Shown piece by piece: positions 26,779 to 36,436 of a DNA stretch of 64,000 nucleotides; the first letter of the stretch is position 1, and each line of letters opens with the position of its first letter. The stretch spans positions 4,960,001-5,024,000 of the forward strand of contig NC_018014.1 of the NCBI RefSeq assembly GCF_000265425.1, written 5' to 3'. The notes beneath the pieces are model-generated. The model did no database searches. It was given only the letters and a program-made list of their open reading frames with translations, and was not told the origin of the DNA. A program made the translations under genes and the position numbers. This DNA is from Terriglobus roseus DSM 18391 (GTDB lineage Bacteria > Acidobacteriota > Terriglobia > Terriglobales > Acidobacteriaceae).

Positions 26779-29700
26779 GTGACTCAAGAAAAGTTCGTTC
26801 AGCGGATGCGGTATTACTTTGCAGGAGCAGCGTACACAATGCTTCTGGGTGCCGGTGCAACGGCGACTCTCATTCATCCGGGCAGGATGTATGCGCAGGC
26901 TGTCAGCGGCTCGCTGCTTGGCACGGTGCAGGACAAGACGGGAGCGGCCGTTCCCAACGTCCGGGTCATCATCACGGAGAAAGCCACCAACATCTCCCAC
27001 GAAGCCCAGACAAATACCAGCGGCAACTACAGCTTCCAAAATCTTTCGCCCGGCACGTATTCCGTCACGGTGGAGTTGACGGGCTTCCAGCGCGAGACAC
27101 GCCCGGCAGTCGATGTTCTGATCAACAACACCACCCGCACGGACTTCGACCTGAATCCCGGCAATGTCTCCGAGACCATCGAAGTCACAGACCGTCTCCC
27201 GATGCTTCAGACGGATCGCGCCGACGTCTCCACCAAGATTGAGCAGCAGAGCGTCGAATCCCTTCCGATGGGCGTCAACCGCAACTTCCAGTCCCTGCTG
27301 AATCTTGTGCCCGGCACCACGCCGGCCAGCTTCCAGCATTCGCAGTTCTTCAACGCCGGCTCCACCCTGCAGACACAGGTCAACGGCCTGCCGCGCATGG
27401 GCAATGCGTACAACATCGAAGGCATCGACGATGGCATGCGCACGGGCCTGCTGCAGATCCTGATCCCTCCTGCCGACGCCATCGCATCCGTAGAAGTCTC
27501 GACCAACAACTTCCAGGTAGAGCTTGGTCGCGCGATTGGCGCCGTCACCAACGTCACCTTGAAGTCCGGCGCCAATAAGTTCCACGGCTCCGCGAGCGAA
27601 TACCTGCAGAACAGCTACTTCAACGCTCGCTCCTACTTCGCTGCGGCAGCAGGCAAGGTGGTTTACAACTACTACGGCGGCAACATCAGCGGCCCCATCA
27701 TCAAGGACAAGCTCTTCTTCTACGGCGACTACTTCCGCACCGCAGATCACGAGCGCACATCGAACACGCTGACGATCCCCTTCCCCAAGTACTACACGCC
27801 CAACAGCGCGGGCTTCATTGACCTGAGCGATCTGCCCACGCAGGTGTATGACCCCAACACCGGCGACCGTGTGACCGGCGCCGGCCGCACCCCGTTTGCC
27901 GGAAACCTGATTCCCATCGGCCGCGTCAACGCCACTTCGCTGAAGCTGCTGCAGGCGCTGCCCAGGCCGAACCAGAACCTGAACACGCTCGGTGCGCCCA
28001 GCAACAACTTCTTCGTCAACTCGCCCTTCTTCAAGGACGCGAACACCTATGACGGCAAGATCGACTACCAGGTCACGCCCAAGGATCACCTGAGCCTGCG
28101 GTACAGTCAGCAGATTTACTCGCTCTACCAGGCGCCGTCCTTCTCCAGCTTCCTTGGCGGCCCCGGCAACGGCGGCGGCTTCGCTGGCACAGGCCACCAG
28201 AATGCGTTCTCCACCGGCCTGAACTTCGATCATGCCTTCTCGTCGACGCTGCTCACCGAGATTCGTGTGGGCGTGGCCCACTACCGCAACACATCCCAGC
28301 CCGCTGACTATGGCGTAAGCGATGCCACCACTGCGGGCGCGCCCGGTGTCAACGTAGACCAGTTGACCAGCGGCCAGCTCGGCATCAATATCGGCACGTT
28401 CTCGTCCGGCCCATTCATCGGGTACTCGCCCTCGATGCCCTGGATCCGCGCGGAAGCCAACATCGACTTCGTGAACAACTGGACCAAGATCATCGGAAAC
28501 CACACGGTGCGATTCGGTGTGGATATCCGCCGTGTCCGGGACGAACTTCTGCAGGGACAAACGTACAGCCCCCGCGGCGTGACCACCTTCGGCCAGAACC
28601 AGACCAGCACTCCCGGCGCGAAGACCGGAGCCGCGAACGATATCGCATCCATGCTGCTGGACGTTCCCAGCGGCGTCGGCCGCGATCTCTTCACCTACTT
28701 CCCAGCCTTCCGCCAGTGGTGGTACTTCGGCTTCGTTGGGGACAAGTGGCAGGTCACCCCGAAGCTAACGCTCGACCTCGGCGTCCGCTGGGAGTTCTAC
28801 CAGCCGGCCACACCGGCAAAGGCAGGCGGCTTCTCCGCCTATGACCCGGGCCCCAATCAGCTCCGTGTCGCCGGCATCGGTGCGAATCCTTCAGATCTTG
28901 GCTACAAAGCGCAGATGAACTACTGGGCGCCACGTACGGGCTTCGCCTATCGCGTAACCGACCAGACGGTTGTTCGTGGCGGCATCGGCATGGCCTACAT
29001 GCCCTATGCGGATAACACGTGGCTCTACAACTACCCCGTTCGCGCAAACAACGCCTACACGTCCTGCGGCAGCGGCAGCAGCTTCCTGTCGGCGCAGTAC
29101 ACCTGCTCCGGCAACGTCAACTCGCAACCCGTAACCTTTCAGAGCGGCTTCCCCGCCCCGGTCCCGGTCGTGGTCCCGCCCTCGGGTGTCTACCAGATCG
29201 ATGCTTCCAACAGCCTGCTGAATAACCAGACCTACATCTACATTCCGCAGGACTATCACAACCCCTACGTGTACTCCTACAACCTGTCGGTACAGCAGGC
29301 GCTGCCCGGCAACTTCTCTCTGTCGCTGGCGTACGTGGGCAATCACGGCGTCCGCATTGGAGCGGCCAATAACATCAACCTGCCCGACCGCCTGAACTGC
29401 GGCACTGCCTGCCAGCCGCTGCAGATCAAGTTCAACCACAGCGCTGCAGTCACGCAGCAGTTCATCGGCTTCTCCAGTAACTACAGTTCGTTGCAGGCCA
29501 TACTGAGCCGCCGCTTCAGCAACGGCCTTTCCTCCAACAGCTCGTACACATGGGGCAAGGGTATGGGCTATCAGCAGGGCGACGACGGTGCCATCACCTT
29601 CTTCCAGGACCTGCGCCGCAACTACGCTCGCAATGACTTTGACCGCACCAGCAGCTTCTCGCAGTCCATCACCTACGAACTGCCAGTCGGCAAAGGGAAG

Positions 29701-30264
29701 AAGTTCCTGAATACAGGCTTCCTCGCGCAGGCGGTTGGCGGCTGGAAGGTCTCGGGGATTGTGCTGCTCTATACCGGCATTCCGTTCCAGGTTACCGCGA
29801 ACGGTGGCACCATCAACACGGCCGGCTGGACGCAAACTGCGAACCTGGTTGCTCCGTACAAGACGACGAAAGGCATTGGAAACAACGCCCAGTGGTTTGA
29901 TCCTGCTTCATTCGGTCAGCCCGTCGGCTGCACGGGCCAGGCCGCAACCCCCACAACCGCGCCCTGCCCCATCGTCAACGGCGTTAGCGTCGGCAACACG
30001 GGCCGCAACGCTTTCACGGGTCCTGGACTGTTTCAGAACAACGCTTCCATCTTCAAGACGTTCGGTCTGCCCAAGGAAGGCACCACCCTGGACGTTCGCA
30101 TGGATGTCTTCCAGCTCACCAATACGCCGCAGTTTGCCAACCCTTCGAACTCCATCACCAGCCCGACCTTCGGTAAGGTGACGAGCACGACAGGCTCCGG
30201 TTCCGGTGTGAATGGCACCGGCGGCGGACGCTCCCTGCAACTGGCGGCAATCTTTAAGTTCTAA
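26779..30264 (+). CDS. Oar-like TonB-dependent outer-membrane receptor with carboxypeptidase-regulatory domain
   Basis: A 1161-residue receptor of the large Acidobacterial/Oar group. A signal region (YYFAGAAYTMLLGAGATATL) is followed by a carboxypeptidase-regulatory-like Ig domain (SGSLLGTVQDKTGAAVPNVRV to TYSVTVELTGFQRE), then the plug (VEVTDRLPMLQTDRADVS, NIEGIDDGMR) and a long barrel ending in an aromatic residue (QLAAIFKF). Such receptors take up large or complex substrates with TonB energy; the ligand is unknown. GTG 26779 is preferred because GGAGG lies five bases upstream; TTG 26767 overlaps that site. No SusD-like partner is present. Its place beside a TIM-barrel protein and an aldarate operon hints at sugar-derived ligands, but each has its own transcription signals. 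Confidence 0.9.
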   Translation: MTQEKFVQRMRYYFAGAAYTMLLGAGATATLIHPGRMYAQAVSGSLLGTVQDKTGAAVPNVRVIITEKATNISHEAQTNTSGNYSFQNLSPGTYSVTVELTGFQRETRPAVDVLINNTTRTDFDLNPGNVSETIEVTDRLPMLQTDRADVSTKIEQQSVESLPMGVNRNFQSLLNLVPGTTPASFQHSQFFNAGSTLQTQVNGLPRMGNAYNIEGIDDGMRTGLLQILIPPADAIASVEVSTNNFQVELGRAIGAVTNVTLKSGANKFHGSASEYLQNSYFNARSYFAAAAGKVVYNYYGGNISGPIIKDKLFFYGDYFRTADHERTSNTLTIPFPKYYTPNSAGFIDLSDLPTQVYDPNTGDRVTGAGRTPFAGNLIPIGRVNATSLKLLQALPRPNQNLNTLGAPSNNFFVNSPFFKDANTYDGKIDYQVTPKDHLSLRYSQQIYSLYQAPSFSSFLGGPGNGGGFAGTGHQNAFSTGLNFDHAFSSTLLTEIRVGVAHYRNTSQPADYGVSDATTAGAPGVNVDQLTSGQLGINIGTFSSGPFIGYSPSMPWIRAEANIDFVNNWTKIIGNHTVRFGVDIRRVRDELLQGQTYSPRGVTTFGQNQTSTPGAKTGAANDIASMLLDVPSGVGRDLFTYFPAFRQWWYFGFVGDKWQVTPKLTLDLGVRWEFYQPATPAKAGGFSAYDPGPNQLRVAGIGANPSDLGYKAQMNYWAPRTGFAYRVTDQTVVRGGIGMAYMPYADNTWLYNYPVRANNAYTSCGSGSSFLSAQYTCSGNVNSQPVTFQSGFPAPVPVVVPPSGVYQIDASNSLLNNQTYIYIPQDYHNPYVYSYNLSVQQALPGNFSLSLAYVGNHGVRIGAANNINLPDRLNCGTACQPLQIKFNHSAAVTQQFIGFSSNYSSLQAILSRRFSNGLSSNSSYTWGKGMGYQQGDDGAITFFQDLRRNYARNDFDRTSSFSQSITYELPVGKGKKFLNTGFLAQAVGGWKVSGIVLLYTGIPFQVTANGGTINTAGWTQTANLVAPYKTTKGIGNNAQWFDPASFGQPVGCTGQAATPTTAPCPIVNGVSVGNTGRNAFTGPGLFQNNASIFKTFGLPKEGTTLDVRMDVFQLTNTPQFANPSNSITSPTFGKVTSTTGSGSGVNGTGGGRSLQLAAIFKF

Positions 30265-30287
30265 GATTCCTTCCACCAACCTCAAGG

Positions 30288-30321
30288 AGGGCCGCAGCTT
30301 CCAGGCTGCGGCCCTTTCTTT
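30288..30321 (+). terminator. Terminator after the TonB-dependent receptor
   Basis: AGGGCCGCAGC (30288-30298) pairs with GCTGCGGCCCT (30305-30315), followed by TTCTTTG. It is a perfect 11-bp stem. Confidence 0.85.
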
Positions 30322-30403
30322 GTCCGACTCCAACTCACGCGCGCTGCGATAATAGCGGCTGTCCGCGACGCAAGCCCGAAACCCATTCGACGAACGAGAA
30401 GAC

Positions 30404-31027
30404 ATGCCCTTAGCAACGCCTGCGCCCCACATCATCGTGCCCAACTTCCTCACCACGGAAGAGCACGCAAGCCTGCTGCGCTGGACCCTGGAAAACCAGG
30501 CGTCCTTCGTACCGGCGCGCGTCTTTACCGGCATCGATGAAGACCGGCGACGTGCCCTGGTGTTGCCGGACATCGGACCATTCAAGATGCCCTTTGCCGC
30601 AGCCGCCGCAAAGCAATACAGGAGCTGGGTCGCACAGATGGGCCTGCCGCCCTTCGACCTCGCAGGCGTTGAGCTGGAGCTGGCCGCGCACAACGACGGC
30701 GCGCACTTCCACCGGCACCTGGACACGCAGACGGTCATGGGTGGCGACGGCAGCCACCGCGCGCTGAGTGCCGTCTACTACTTCCACCGTGAGCCGAAGC
30801 GATTTACCGGCGGCCAACTGCGCATCTACCCGCAGGGCAGCCACGATGACGAAGTCTTCGCAACCGTGGAACCGATGCAGAACACGCTGGCGGTCTTCCC
30901 CTCATGGGCTGCCCACCAGGTCATGCGCGTCGAGTGCCCCTCGCAGGACTTTGCAGACTCACGCTTTGCCGTGAACTGCTGGCTGCACGTACGCACCCGT
31001 CCCACGACGGAATCCCCGAAGCAATAG
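30404..31027 (+). CDS. 2-oxoglutarate/Fe(II)-dependent oxygenase (prolyl-4-hydroxylase-like)
   Basis: A 207-residue protein with the double-stranded beta-helix signature of 2OG-Fe(II) oxygenases. The first iron ligands are in FHRHLDT (HxD), the distal His in WAAHQVMRVE, and a conserved Arg that could bind 2-oxoglutarate is in SRFAVNCWLH. An LSAVYYFHREPKRFTGGQLRIYP stretch matches the prolyl-hydroxylase-like subgroup. The substrate is unknown; protein side chains or small molecules are both possible. It lies between the receptor and the aldarate operon but has a 122-bp gap before the latter, so cotranscription is uncertain. Confidence 0.82.
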   Translation: MPLATPAPHIIVPNFLTTEEHASLLRWTLENQASFVPARVFTGIDEDRRRALVLPDIGPFKMPFAAAAAKQYRSWVAQMGLPPFDLAGVELELAAHNDGAHFHRHLDTQTVMGGDGSHRALSAVYYFHREPKRFTGGQLRIYPQGSHDDEVFATVEPMQNTLAVFPSWAAHQVMRVECPSQDFADSRFAVNCWLHVRTRPTTESPKQ

Positions 31028-31149
31028 GCCCGGCAGCATCATAATTCGCTGTGGTCGCTAGCGGGCAGCTTCCTCCTCTATAGTTCTCCTGCCGGGGCCG
31101 TTCGCCTGGACACGTTCTGAACTGGTCCGGGAGGCCACGCACGCGATCC

Positions 31150-32484
31150 ATGTCAACGCCCAGGCAAACCCGCGTGCGGTACCTGATCGTCTTCATGCTC
31201 TTCGTCGCCAGCTCCTTCAGTTATGGCGATCGTGTCGTGCTGTCGATCGTCGGCATCGCCCTCAGCAAACAATTGCACCTGGACCCCTCGCGGCTGGGCT
31301 GGCTGCTCTCCTCGTTCAGTTGGGCGTATGTCGTGGCTCAGCTTCCTGCCGGCGGCCTGCTCGATCGCTACGGATCCAAGCGCGTCTACGGCTACAGCAT
31401 CATCGGCTGGTCCCTCTGCGGCATCCTTGCGGGCTTCACCGGCTACCTGCCTGCCGCCACTGCGTTCGCTGCCCTCTTCTTTATCCGGCTGCTCTCCGGC
31501 GCCGTGCAGGCTCCCATCTTCCCCGGCAATGGACGCATCGTCGCCGCATGGTTTCCATCGGCCGAGCGTGGTCGCGCCTCCGCCATCTTCAACTCGTCCC
31601 AGTACTTCGCTCTGGTCTTCTTCGGACCACTGATGGGCTGGGTGGTGACCCACTTCAACTGGCAGATGTGCTTCTGGCTGGGCGGCCTGATGAGCCTGGT
31701 GCTGAGCGCCGTCTGGTTTCGTACGGTCTACAGCGTCAAGGAACATCCCAGCATCAGCCAGTTGGAGATCAGCCACATTGAAGTGGGCGGCGGCCTTGCC
31801 GGCATGGACTACGGCGCCGCACGCAAGAGCCCGTCCACACTCACGTGGAAGGCAGTCAGGCTGCTCCTCAGCAGCCGCATGCTCGTCGGTATCTACATCG
31901 GCCAGTACTGCATCACGGCGCTGACGTGGTTCTTCCTTACATGGTTCCCCATCTACCTGAGCCAGGCGCGTCACATGTCCATGCTGAAGGTCGGCTTCGC
32001 AGCGTCGCTGCCAGCGCTGTGCGGCGTTGCAGGCGGCATCCTGGGCGGTGTCGTCAGCGACAAACTGCTGCGGCGCACCAGCAATCTCTCTATCGCGCGT
32101 AAGACGCCCATCGTTCTGGGCATGCTCTGTTCGTTGACGATGATTGGCTGCAACTACACCGACAACACCACGATCGTCATCGCGCTGATGGCGCTGGCAT
32201 TCTTCGGCAAGGGCTTTGGCGCGCTGGGCTGGACGGTGATCTCGGACGCTGCACCGCGCAGCATGACCGGCCTCACCGGCAGTCTCTTCAACCTGTTCGG
32301 CAACACCGCCGGCATCCTTACGCCGCTCATCATCGGTTACATCGTCAAGCGCACGGGTTCGTTCAACCTGGCGCTGGTCTACGTGGGTTTCATGGCGCTC
32401 TGCGCCATCATCTCGTACCTTTTCATCGTGGGCGATATCCATCGCGCCGAGTTCACACAGGAACAGATCGAAGGCAGGGCATGA
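31150..32484 (+). CDS. MFS transporter, ACS family, probable glucarate/galactarate importer
   Basis: A 444-residue, 12-helix major facilitator of the anion:cation symporter type. The first helices read VFMLFVASSFSYGDRVVLSIVG and LGWLLSSFSWAYVVAQLPAGGLLDRYGSKRVYG, and the FSWAYVxxQxPxGxLLDRxGxK pattern is typical of hexuronate/glucarate carriers such as GudP. It is the first gene of the aldarate operon, overlapping glucarate dehydratase by four bases (ATGA), which strongly supports D-glucarate and/or galactarate as substrate. Uptake is expected to be driven by proton symport across the inner membrane. Confidence 0.88.
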   Translation: MSTPRQTRVRYLIVFMLFVASSFSYGDRVVLSIVGIALSKQLHLDPSRLGWLLSSFSWAYVVAQLPAGGLLDRYGSKRVYGYSIIGWSLCGILAGFTGYLPAATAFAALFFIRLLSGAVQAPIFPGNGRIVAAWFPSAERGRASAIFNSSQYFALVFFGPLMGWVVTHFNWQMCFWLGGLMSLVLSAVWFRTVYSVKEHPSISQLEISHIEVGGGLAGMDYGAARKSPSTLTWKAVRLLLSSRMLVGIYIGQYCITALTWFFLTWFPIYLSQARHMSMLKVGFAASLPALCGVAGGILGGVVSDKLLRRTSNLSIARKTPIVLGMLCSLTMIGCNYTDNTTIVIALMALAFFGKGFGALGWTVISDAAPRSMTGLTGSLFNLFGNTAGILTPLIIGYIVKRTGSFNLALVYVGFMALCAIISYLFIVGDIHRAEFTQEQIEGRA

Positions 32485-33821
32485 TCTCCAACATCACCGG
32501 TGCGCCCGTCGTTACGGCCATGCGCGTTATCCCCGTCGCCGGGCAGGACAGCATGCTGCTGAACCTGAGCGGCGCGCACGCTCCCTTCTTCACGCGCAAC
32601 CTCGTTCTGCTGACCGACAACGCAGGCAACACCGGCGTGGGCGAAGTGCCCGGCGGCGAGAAGATCCGGCAGGTGCTGCAAGAGGCCTCCACCCTCGTCA
32701 TCGGCCAGTCCATCGCGGCCTACCGCAACGTGCTGCAATCGGTGCGCGCAGCTTTCGCCGACCGCGATGCCGGCGGTCGCGGCCTGCAGACCTTCGACCT
32801 GCGCATCACCATCCACGCGGTCACCGCGATTGAAGCGGCGATGCTCGACCTGCTGGGGCAGTTCGTCGATCTTCCCGTTGCAGCGCTGCTCGGCGACGGC
32901 CAGCAGCGCAAGTCGGTCGAGGTGCTCGGCTATCTCTTCTACATCGGCGACCGCACAAAGACGGACCTTCCCTACCCGAGCGAACCCGACGCTGAGGACG
33001 ACTGGCTACGCCTGCGCAATGAAGAGGCGCTGACGCCTGAGAGCATCGTCCGCCTGGCCGAGGCCACGCACGATCGCTACGGCTTCAACGACTTCAAGCT
33101 GAAGGGCGGCGTGCTCGCCGGCGATGCCGAGATCGAAGCCGTCACCGCTCTCGCCGAGCGCTTTCCCGAAGCACGCATCACGCTCGACCCCAACGGCGCA
33201 TGGTCGCTGCAGGAGGCGATCCGTCTCTGCAGCGGCAAGCACGACGTACTCGCCTACGCGGAAGACCCCTGCGGAGCCGAAGACGGCTTCAGCGGACGCG
33301 AGATCATGGCAGAGTTCCGCCGCGCTACGGGTCTGCCCACCGCAACCAACATGATCGCGACGGACTGGCGGCAGTTGCAGCACACACTGCAACTGCAGGC
33401 TGTCGACATTCCGCTGGCCGACCCGCACTTCTGGACGATGGAAGGCTCCGTACGTGTCGCGCAGATGTGCCAGATGTGGGGACTGACCTGGGGCTCACAC
33501 TCGAACAACCACTTCGATGTCTCACTGGCCATGTTCACGCACGTCGCCGCCGCAGCGCCGGGCCGCACAACGGCCATCGACACGCACTGGATCTGGCAGG
33601 ACGGCCAGAGGATCACGAAAGATCCCTTAAAGATCGAAGGCGGCATGCTGAGCGTTCCGGACAAACCCGGCCTCGGCATCGACATCGATATGCAGCAGGT
33701 CGAACTCGCGCACGACGTCTACAACAAACTGCCGGCAGGCGCGCGCAACGACGCCATGGCCATGCAGTACCTCATCCCGGGATGGACCTTCGATCCCAAA
33801 CGGCCCTGCCTGCAGCGGTAG
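32481..33821 (+). CDS. gudD: Glucarate dehydratase
   Basis: A 446-residue enolase-superfamily enzyme that removes water from D-glucarate (and often L-idarate) to form 5-dehydro-4-deoxy-D-glucarate. Visible motifs are the KxK base region FNDFKLKGG, the metal ligands in TLDPNG, AEDPCG and ATNMIATD, and the catalytic His in GSHSNNHFDVSLAM. The N-terminal capping domain starts VTAMRVIPVAGQD and the C-terminal part has IDTHWIWQDGQRIT, as in characterised GudD. The start overlaps the transporter stop. The product is the substrate of the next gene, KdgD. Confidence 0.95.
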   Translation: MISNITGAPVVTAMRVIPVAGQDSMLLNLSGAHAPFFTRNLVLLTDNAGNTGVGEVPGGEKIRQVLQEASTLVIGQSIAAYRNVLQSVRAAFADRDAGGRGLQTFDLRITIHAVTAIEAAMLDLLGQFVDLPVAALLGDGQQRKSVEVLGYLFYIGDRTKTDLPYPSEPDAEDDWLRLRNEEALTPESIVRLAEATHDRYGFNDFKLKGGVLAGDAEIEAVTALAERFPEARITLDPNGAWSLQEAIRLCSGKHDVLAYAEDPCGAEDGFSGREIMAEFRRATGLPTATNMIATDWRQLQHTLQLQAVDIPLADPHFWTMEGSVRVAQMCQMWGLTWGSHSNNHFDVSLAMFTHVAAAAPGRTTAIDTHWIWQDGQRITKDPLKIEGGMLSVPDKPGLGIDIDMQQVELAHDVYNKLPAGARNDAMAMQYLIPGWTFDPKRPCLQR

Positions 33822-33899
33822 TTCAACACGGAGCGGCAACGCTGCTTCGGTACAGTGGTAACGCGTGCGCAGCCCGCACGATCTTGTGGACGGATATAC

Positions 33900-34805
33900 A
33901 TGGACCCAAAGACTCTCGCATCCACCATCGGCTCCGGCCTGCTCTCGTTCCCGGTCACGCACTTCACACCGGACGGCGAATTCAAGGAAGACTCGTACCG
34001 CAAGCACCTCGCCTGGCTCGACGCGCACAAACTCGCCGCGCTCTTCGCCGCAGGCGGCACCGGCGAGTACTTCTCGCTGACCCTGCCCGAGTACAGTCGC
34101 GTCGTCACCGCTGCCGTCGCCGAAACCGCGGGCAAGATGCCCATCCTGGCCGGCTGCGGCTACGGCACACGCACCGCCATCGAGTTCGCAAAGGCCGCCG
34201 AAACCGCCGGCGCACAGGGCATCCTGCTCTTCCCGCCATACCTCGTCAATCCCGATCAGGACGGCCTCTTCCGCCACGTAAAAGCCATCTGCGACTCCAC
34301 CTCGCTCGGCGTCATCGTCTACAACCGCGACAACGCTATCGCCACCGACACCACCATCGCGCGCATGTGCGACGCCTGCCCCAACCTCGTCGGCTTCAAG
34401 GACGGCGTCGGCGACCTCGAACTCATGATGAAGATCTACCTGCGCATGGGCGATCGCCTGACCTACATCGGCGGCCTGCCCACCGCGGAGACCTTCGCGC
34501 TCAGCTACCTCGAAATGGGCGTAACGACGTACTCCTCCGCGATCTTCAACTTCCTGCCCAAATGGGCCACCGACTTCTACGCCGCAGTCCGCCGTCGCGA
34601 CCACGCCTACATCGCAAAAGAGATGCGCGAGTTCGTCGTCCCGTACCTCGCCATCCGCGACCGCCGCAAGGGCTACGCCGTCTCCATCGTGAAGGCCGGC
34701 GTCCGCCTGATGGGCCACGACTGCGGCCCCGTCCGCACGCCGCTCAGCGACCTGACCGACGAAGAGATGACCCAGTTGAAAACCTTGATCGGCAGCCGCA
34801 CGTAG
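33900..34805 (+). CDS. kdgD: 5-dehydro-4-deoxyglucarate dehydratase
   Basis: A 301-residue class I aldolase-fold enzyme (DapA/NAL superfamily) that dehydrates and decarboxylates 5-dehydro-4-deoxyglucarate to 2-oxoglutarate semialdehyde. The Schiff-base Lys is in LVGFKDGVGD and the partner Tyr in VIVYNRDN. The N-terminal FPVTHFTPDGEF and AAGGTGEYFSLT fit the family, as does the length. ATG 33900 starts the conserved region; an upstream in-frame GTG at 33855 would add an unsupported Arg-rich tail. It is 78 bases after gudD. Its presence, rather than a GarL aldolase, shows the oxidative route to 2-oxoglutarate. Confidence 0.95.
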   Translation: MDPKTLASTIGSGLLSFPVTHFTPDGEFKEDSYRKHLAWLDAHKLAALFAAGGTGEYFSLTLPEYSRVVTAAVAETAGKMPILAGCGYGTRTAIEFAKAAETAGAQGILLFPPYLVNPDQDGLFRHVKAICDSTSLGVIVYNRDNAIATDTTIARMCDACPNLVGFKDGVGDLELMMKIYLRMGDRLTYIGGLPTAETFALSYLEMGVTTYSSAIFNFLPKWATDFYAAVRRRDHAYIAKEMREFVVPYLAIRDRRKGYAVSIVKAGVRLMGHDCGPVRTPLSDLTDEEMTQLKTLIGSRT

Positions 34806-34851
34806 ATCGCAGTACGCTAATGGCAGAACCTTTGTTTGGGGAGCGAACAAA

Positions 34852-36432
34852 ATGGCAGTGACTGGAGCAATGCTGATCGGCGCCGAGGAAATCCGCGGCA
34901 CACAGGGCGAAATGCGCGCCGCAAATCCCGCAACCGGCACCGAGCTGGAGCCCGTCTTCGGCGGAGGCACCACAGCCGACGTCGACAAGGCCTGCGAACT
35001 CGCCGACCGCGACTTCGACGCCTTCCGCGCCGCGCCGCTGGAGACACGCGCCCTTCTGCTCGAAACCATCGCGCAGAACCTGATGGACCTGGGCGACGAA
35101 CTGATCGAACGCGCCATGGCGGAGAGCGGCCTGCCGCGGCCCCGTCTCGAGGGCGAACGCGCCCGCACCTGCGGCCAGCTAAAGCTCTTCGCCTCGCTCG
35201 TCCGCGACGGCCGCTTCCTTAACGTCGTCATCGACACCGCCCTGCCCGACCGCAAGCCGCTGCCGCGCAGCGACCTCCGCTCCCGCAAGATTCCCGTCGG
35301 TCCCGTCGCCGTCTTCGGCGCCAGCAACTTCCCGCTCGCCTTCTCGGTCGCCGGCGGAGACACCGCCGCGGCGCTCGCCGCCGGCTGTCCTGTCGTCGCC
35401 AAGGCGCACCCCTCGCACCTGGGCACCTCTGAACTCGCAGGCCGCGCCATCCAGCAGGCAATCGCCAAGTGCGGCCTGCCCGCCGGCACCTTCTCCCTGC
35501 TCGTCGGCATTGGCAACGAAGTGGGCGGCGCGCTGGTGAAGCACCCCGCCATCCAGTCCGTCGCGTTCACCGGCTCGCGCAAGGGTGGCCAGGCGCTTGT
35601 GGCCATCGCCGCCGCACGCCCGCAGCCCATCCCTGTCTTCGCCGAGATGAGCAGCATCAACCCGCTCTTCCTGCTGCCCGCCGCGCTGGAAACCCGCGGC
35701 GCCGCCATTGCCACCGGGCTCGTCGGATCGGCAACGCTCGGCGTAGGCCAGTTCTGCACCAAGCCCGGCCTCATCTTCGGCATCGCCGGCGAAACCTTCG
35801 ACGCCTTCACCAGGGCCGCGGGCGAAGCCATCTCCGCCGCCAACGCCGCGACCATGCTCAATGCGGGCATCCAGCAGGCCTTCGCGCACGGCGTCGGATC
35901 GCTCGACACCATCGACGGCGTCACCAAGCTTGGCAGCGGCGCCGAAGCCTCCCACGCAGTCGCCGCACAGCCTGTGCTCTTCGCCACCACCGCAGAGAGC
36001 TTCCGCAGCAATCCCAAACTGGCCGAGGAGATCTTCGGACCCGTTGCTCTCGTCATCGCCTGCAAGGACGACGCGGAGATGGTTCACCTTGCGAATCAGT
36101 TTGAAGGCCAGCTCACCGCGACCATGCACCTGGAAGCAGCCGACCACGCACTCGCCGCCAAGCTGCTGCCAGTGCTCGAGCGCAAGGCCGGACGCATCGT
36201 CGTCAACGGCTTCCCCACCGGCGTTGAGGTCTCGTACGCCATGGTGCACGGCGGCCCCGCGCCTTCCACCTCGGACGCGCGCGCAACCTCCGTCGGAGCC
36301 ATGGCCATCGAGCGCTTCCTGCGCCCCGTCTGCTACCAGGACTTCCCCACAGACCTGCTGCCGAGCGAACTCCAGGATGCCAACCTTGCCAGCAAGCCAA
36401 GACTTGTGGACGGCAAGCTGCTTACCGCATAA
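34852..36432 (+). CDS. 2,5-dioxovalerate (alpha-ketoglutarate semialdehyde) dehydrogenase
   Basis: A 526-residue aldehyde dehydrogenase that oxidises 2-oxoglutarate semialdehyde to 2-oxoglutarate, the last step of the pathway. The nucleotide-binding turn is in VAFTGSRKGGQAL, the general-base Glu in VFAEMSSINPLF, and the catalytic Cys in GVGQFCTKPG. Residues PVGPVAVFGASNFPLAFSVAGGDTA are characteristic of the long KGSADH subgroup, which often prefers NADP. GGGGAG lies eight bases before the ATG. It follows kdgD by 46 bases and is four bases from the next gene. Confidence 0.94.
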   Translation: MAVTGAMLIGAEEIRGTQGEMRAANPATGTELEPVFGGGTTADVDKACELADRDFDAFRAAPLETRALLLETIAQNLMDLGDELIERAMAESGLPRPRLEGERARTCGQLKLFASLVRDGRFLNVVIDTALPDRKPLPRSDLRSRKIPVGPVAVFGASNFPLAFSVAGGDTAAALAAGCPVVAKAHPSHLGTSELAGRAIQQAIAKCGLPAGTFSLLVGIGNEVGGALVKHPAIQSVAFTGSRKGGQALVAIAAARPQPIPVFAEMSSINPLFLLPAALETRGAAIATGLVGSATLGVGQFCTKPGLIFGIAGETFDAFTRAAGEAISAANAATMLNAGIQQAFAHGVGSLDTIDGVTKLGSGAEASHAVAAQPVLFATTAESFRSNPKLAEEIFGPVALVIACKDDAEMVHLANQFEGQLTATMHLEAADHALAAKLLPVLERKAGRIVVNGFPTGVEVSYAMVHGGPAPSTSDARATSVGAMAIERFLRPVCYQDFPTDLLPSELQDANLASKPRLVDGKLLTA

Positions 36433-36436
36433 ACGC

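Noticed and set aside
33627..36065. An 812-codon minus-strand frame across the aldarate operon
   Set aside because: It runs antisense over three well-identified enzymes and has no family match or ribosome site.
35861..36436. An N-terminal extension of galactarate dehydratase
   Set aside because: It overlaps the dehydrogenase gene in another frame; the family start is at 36437.
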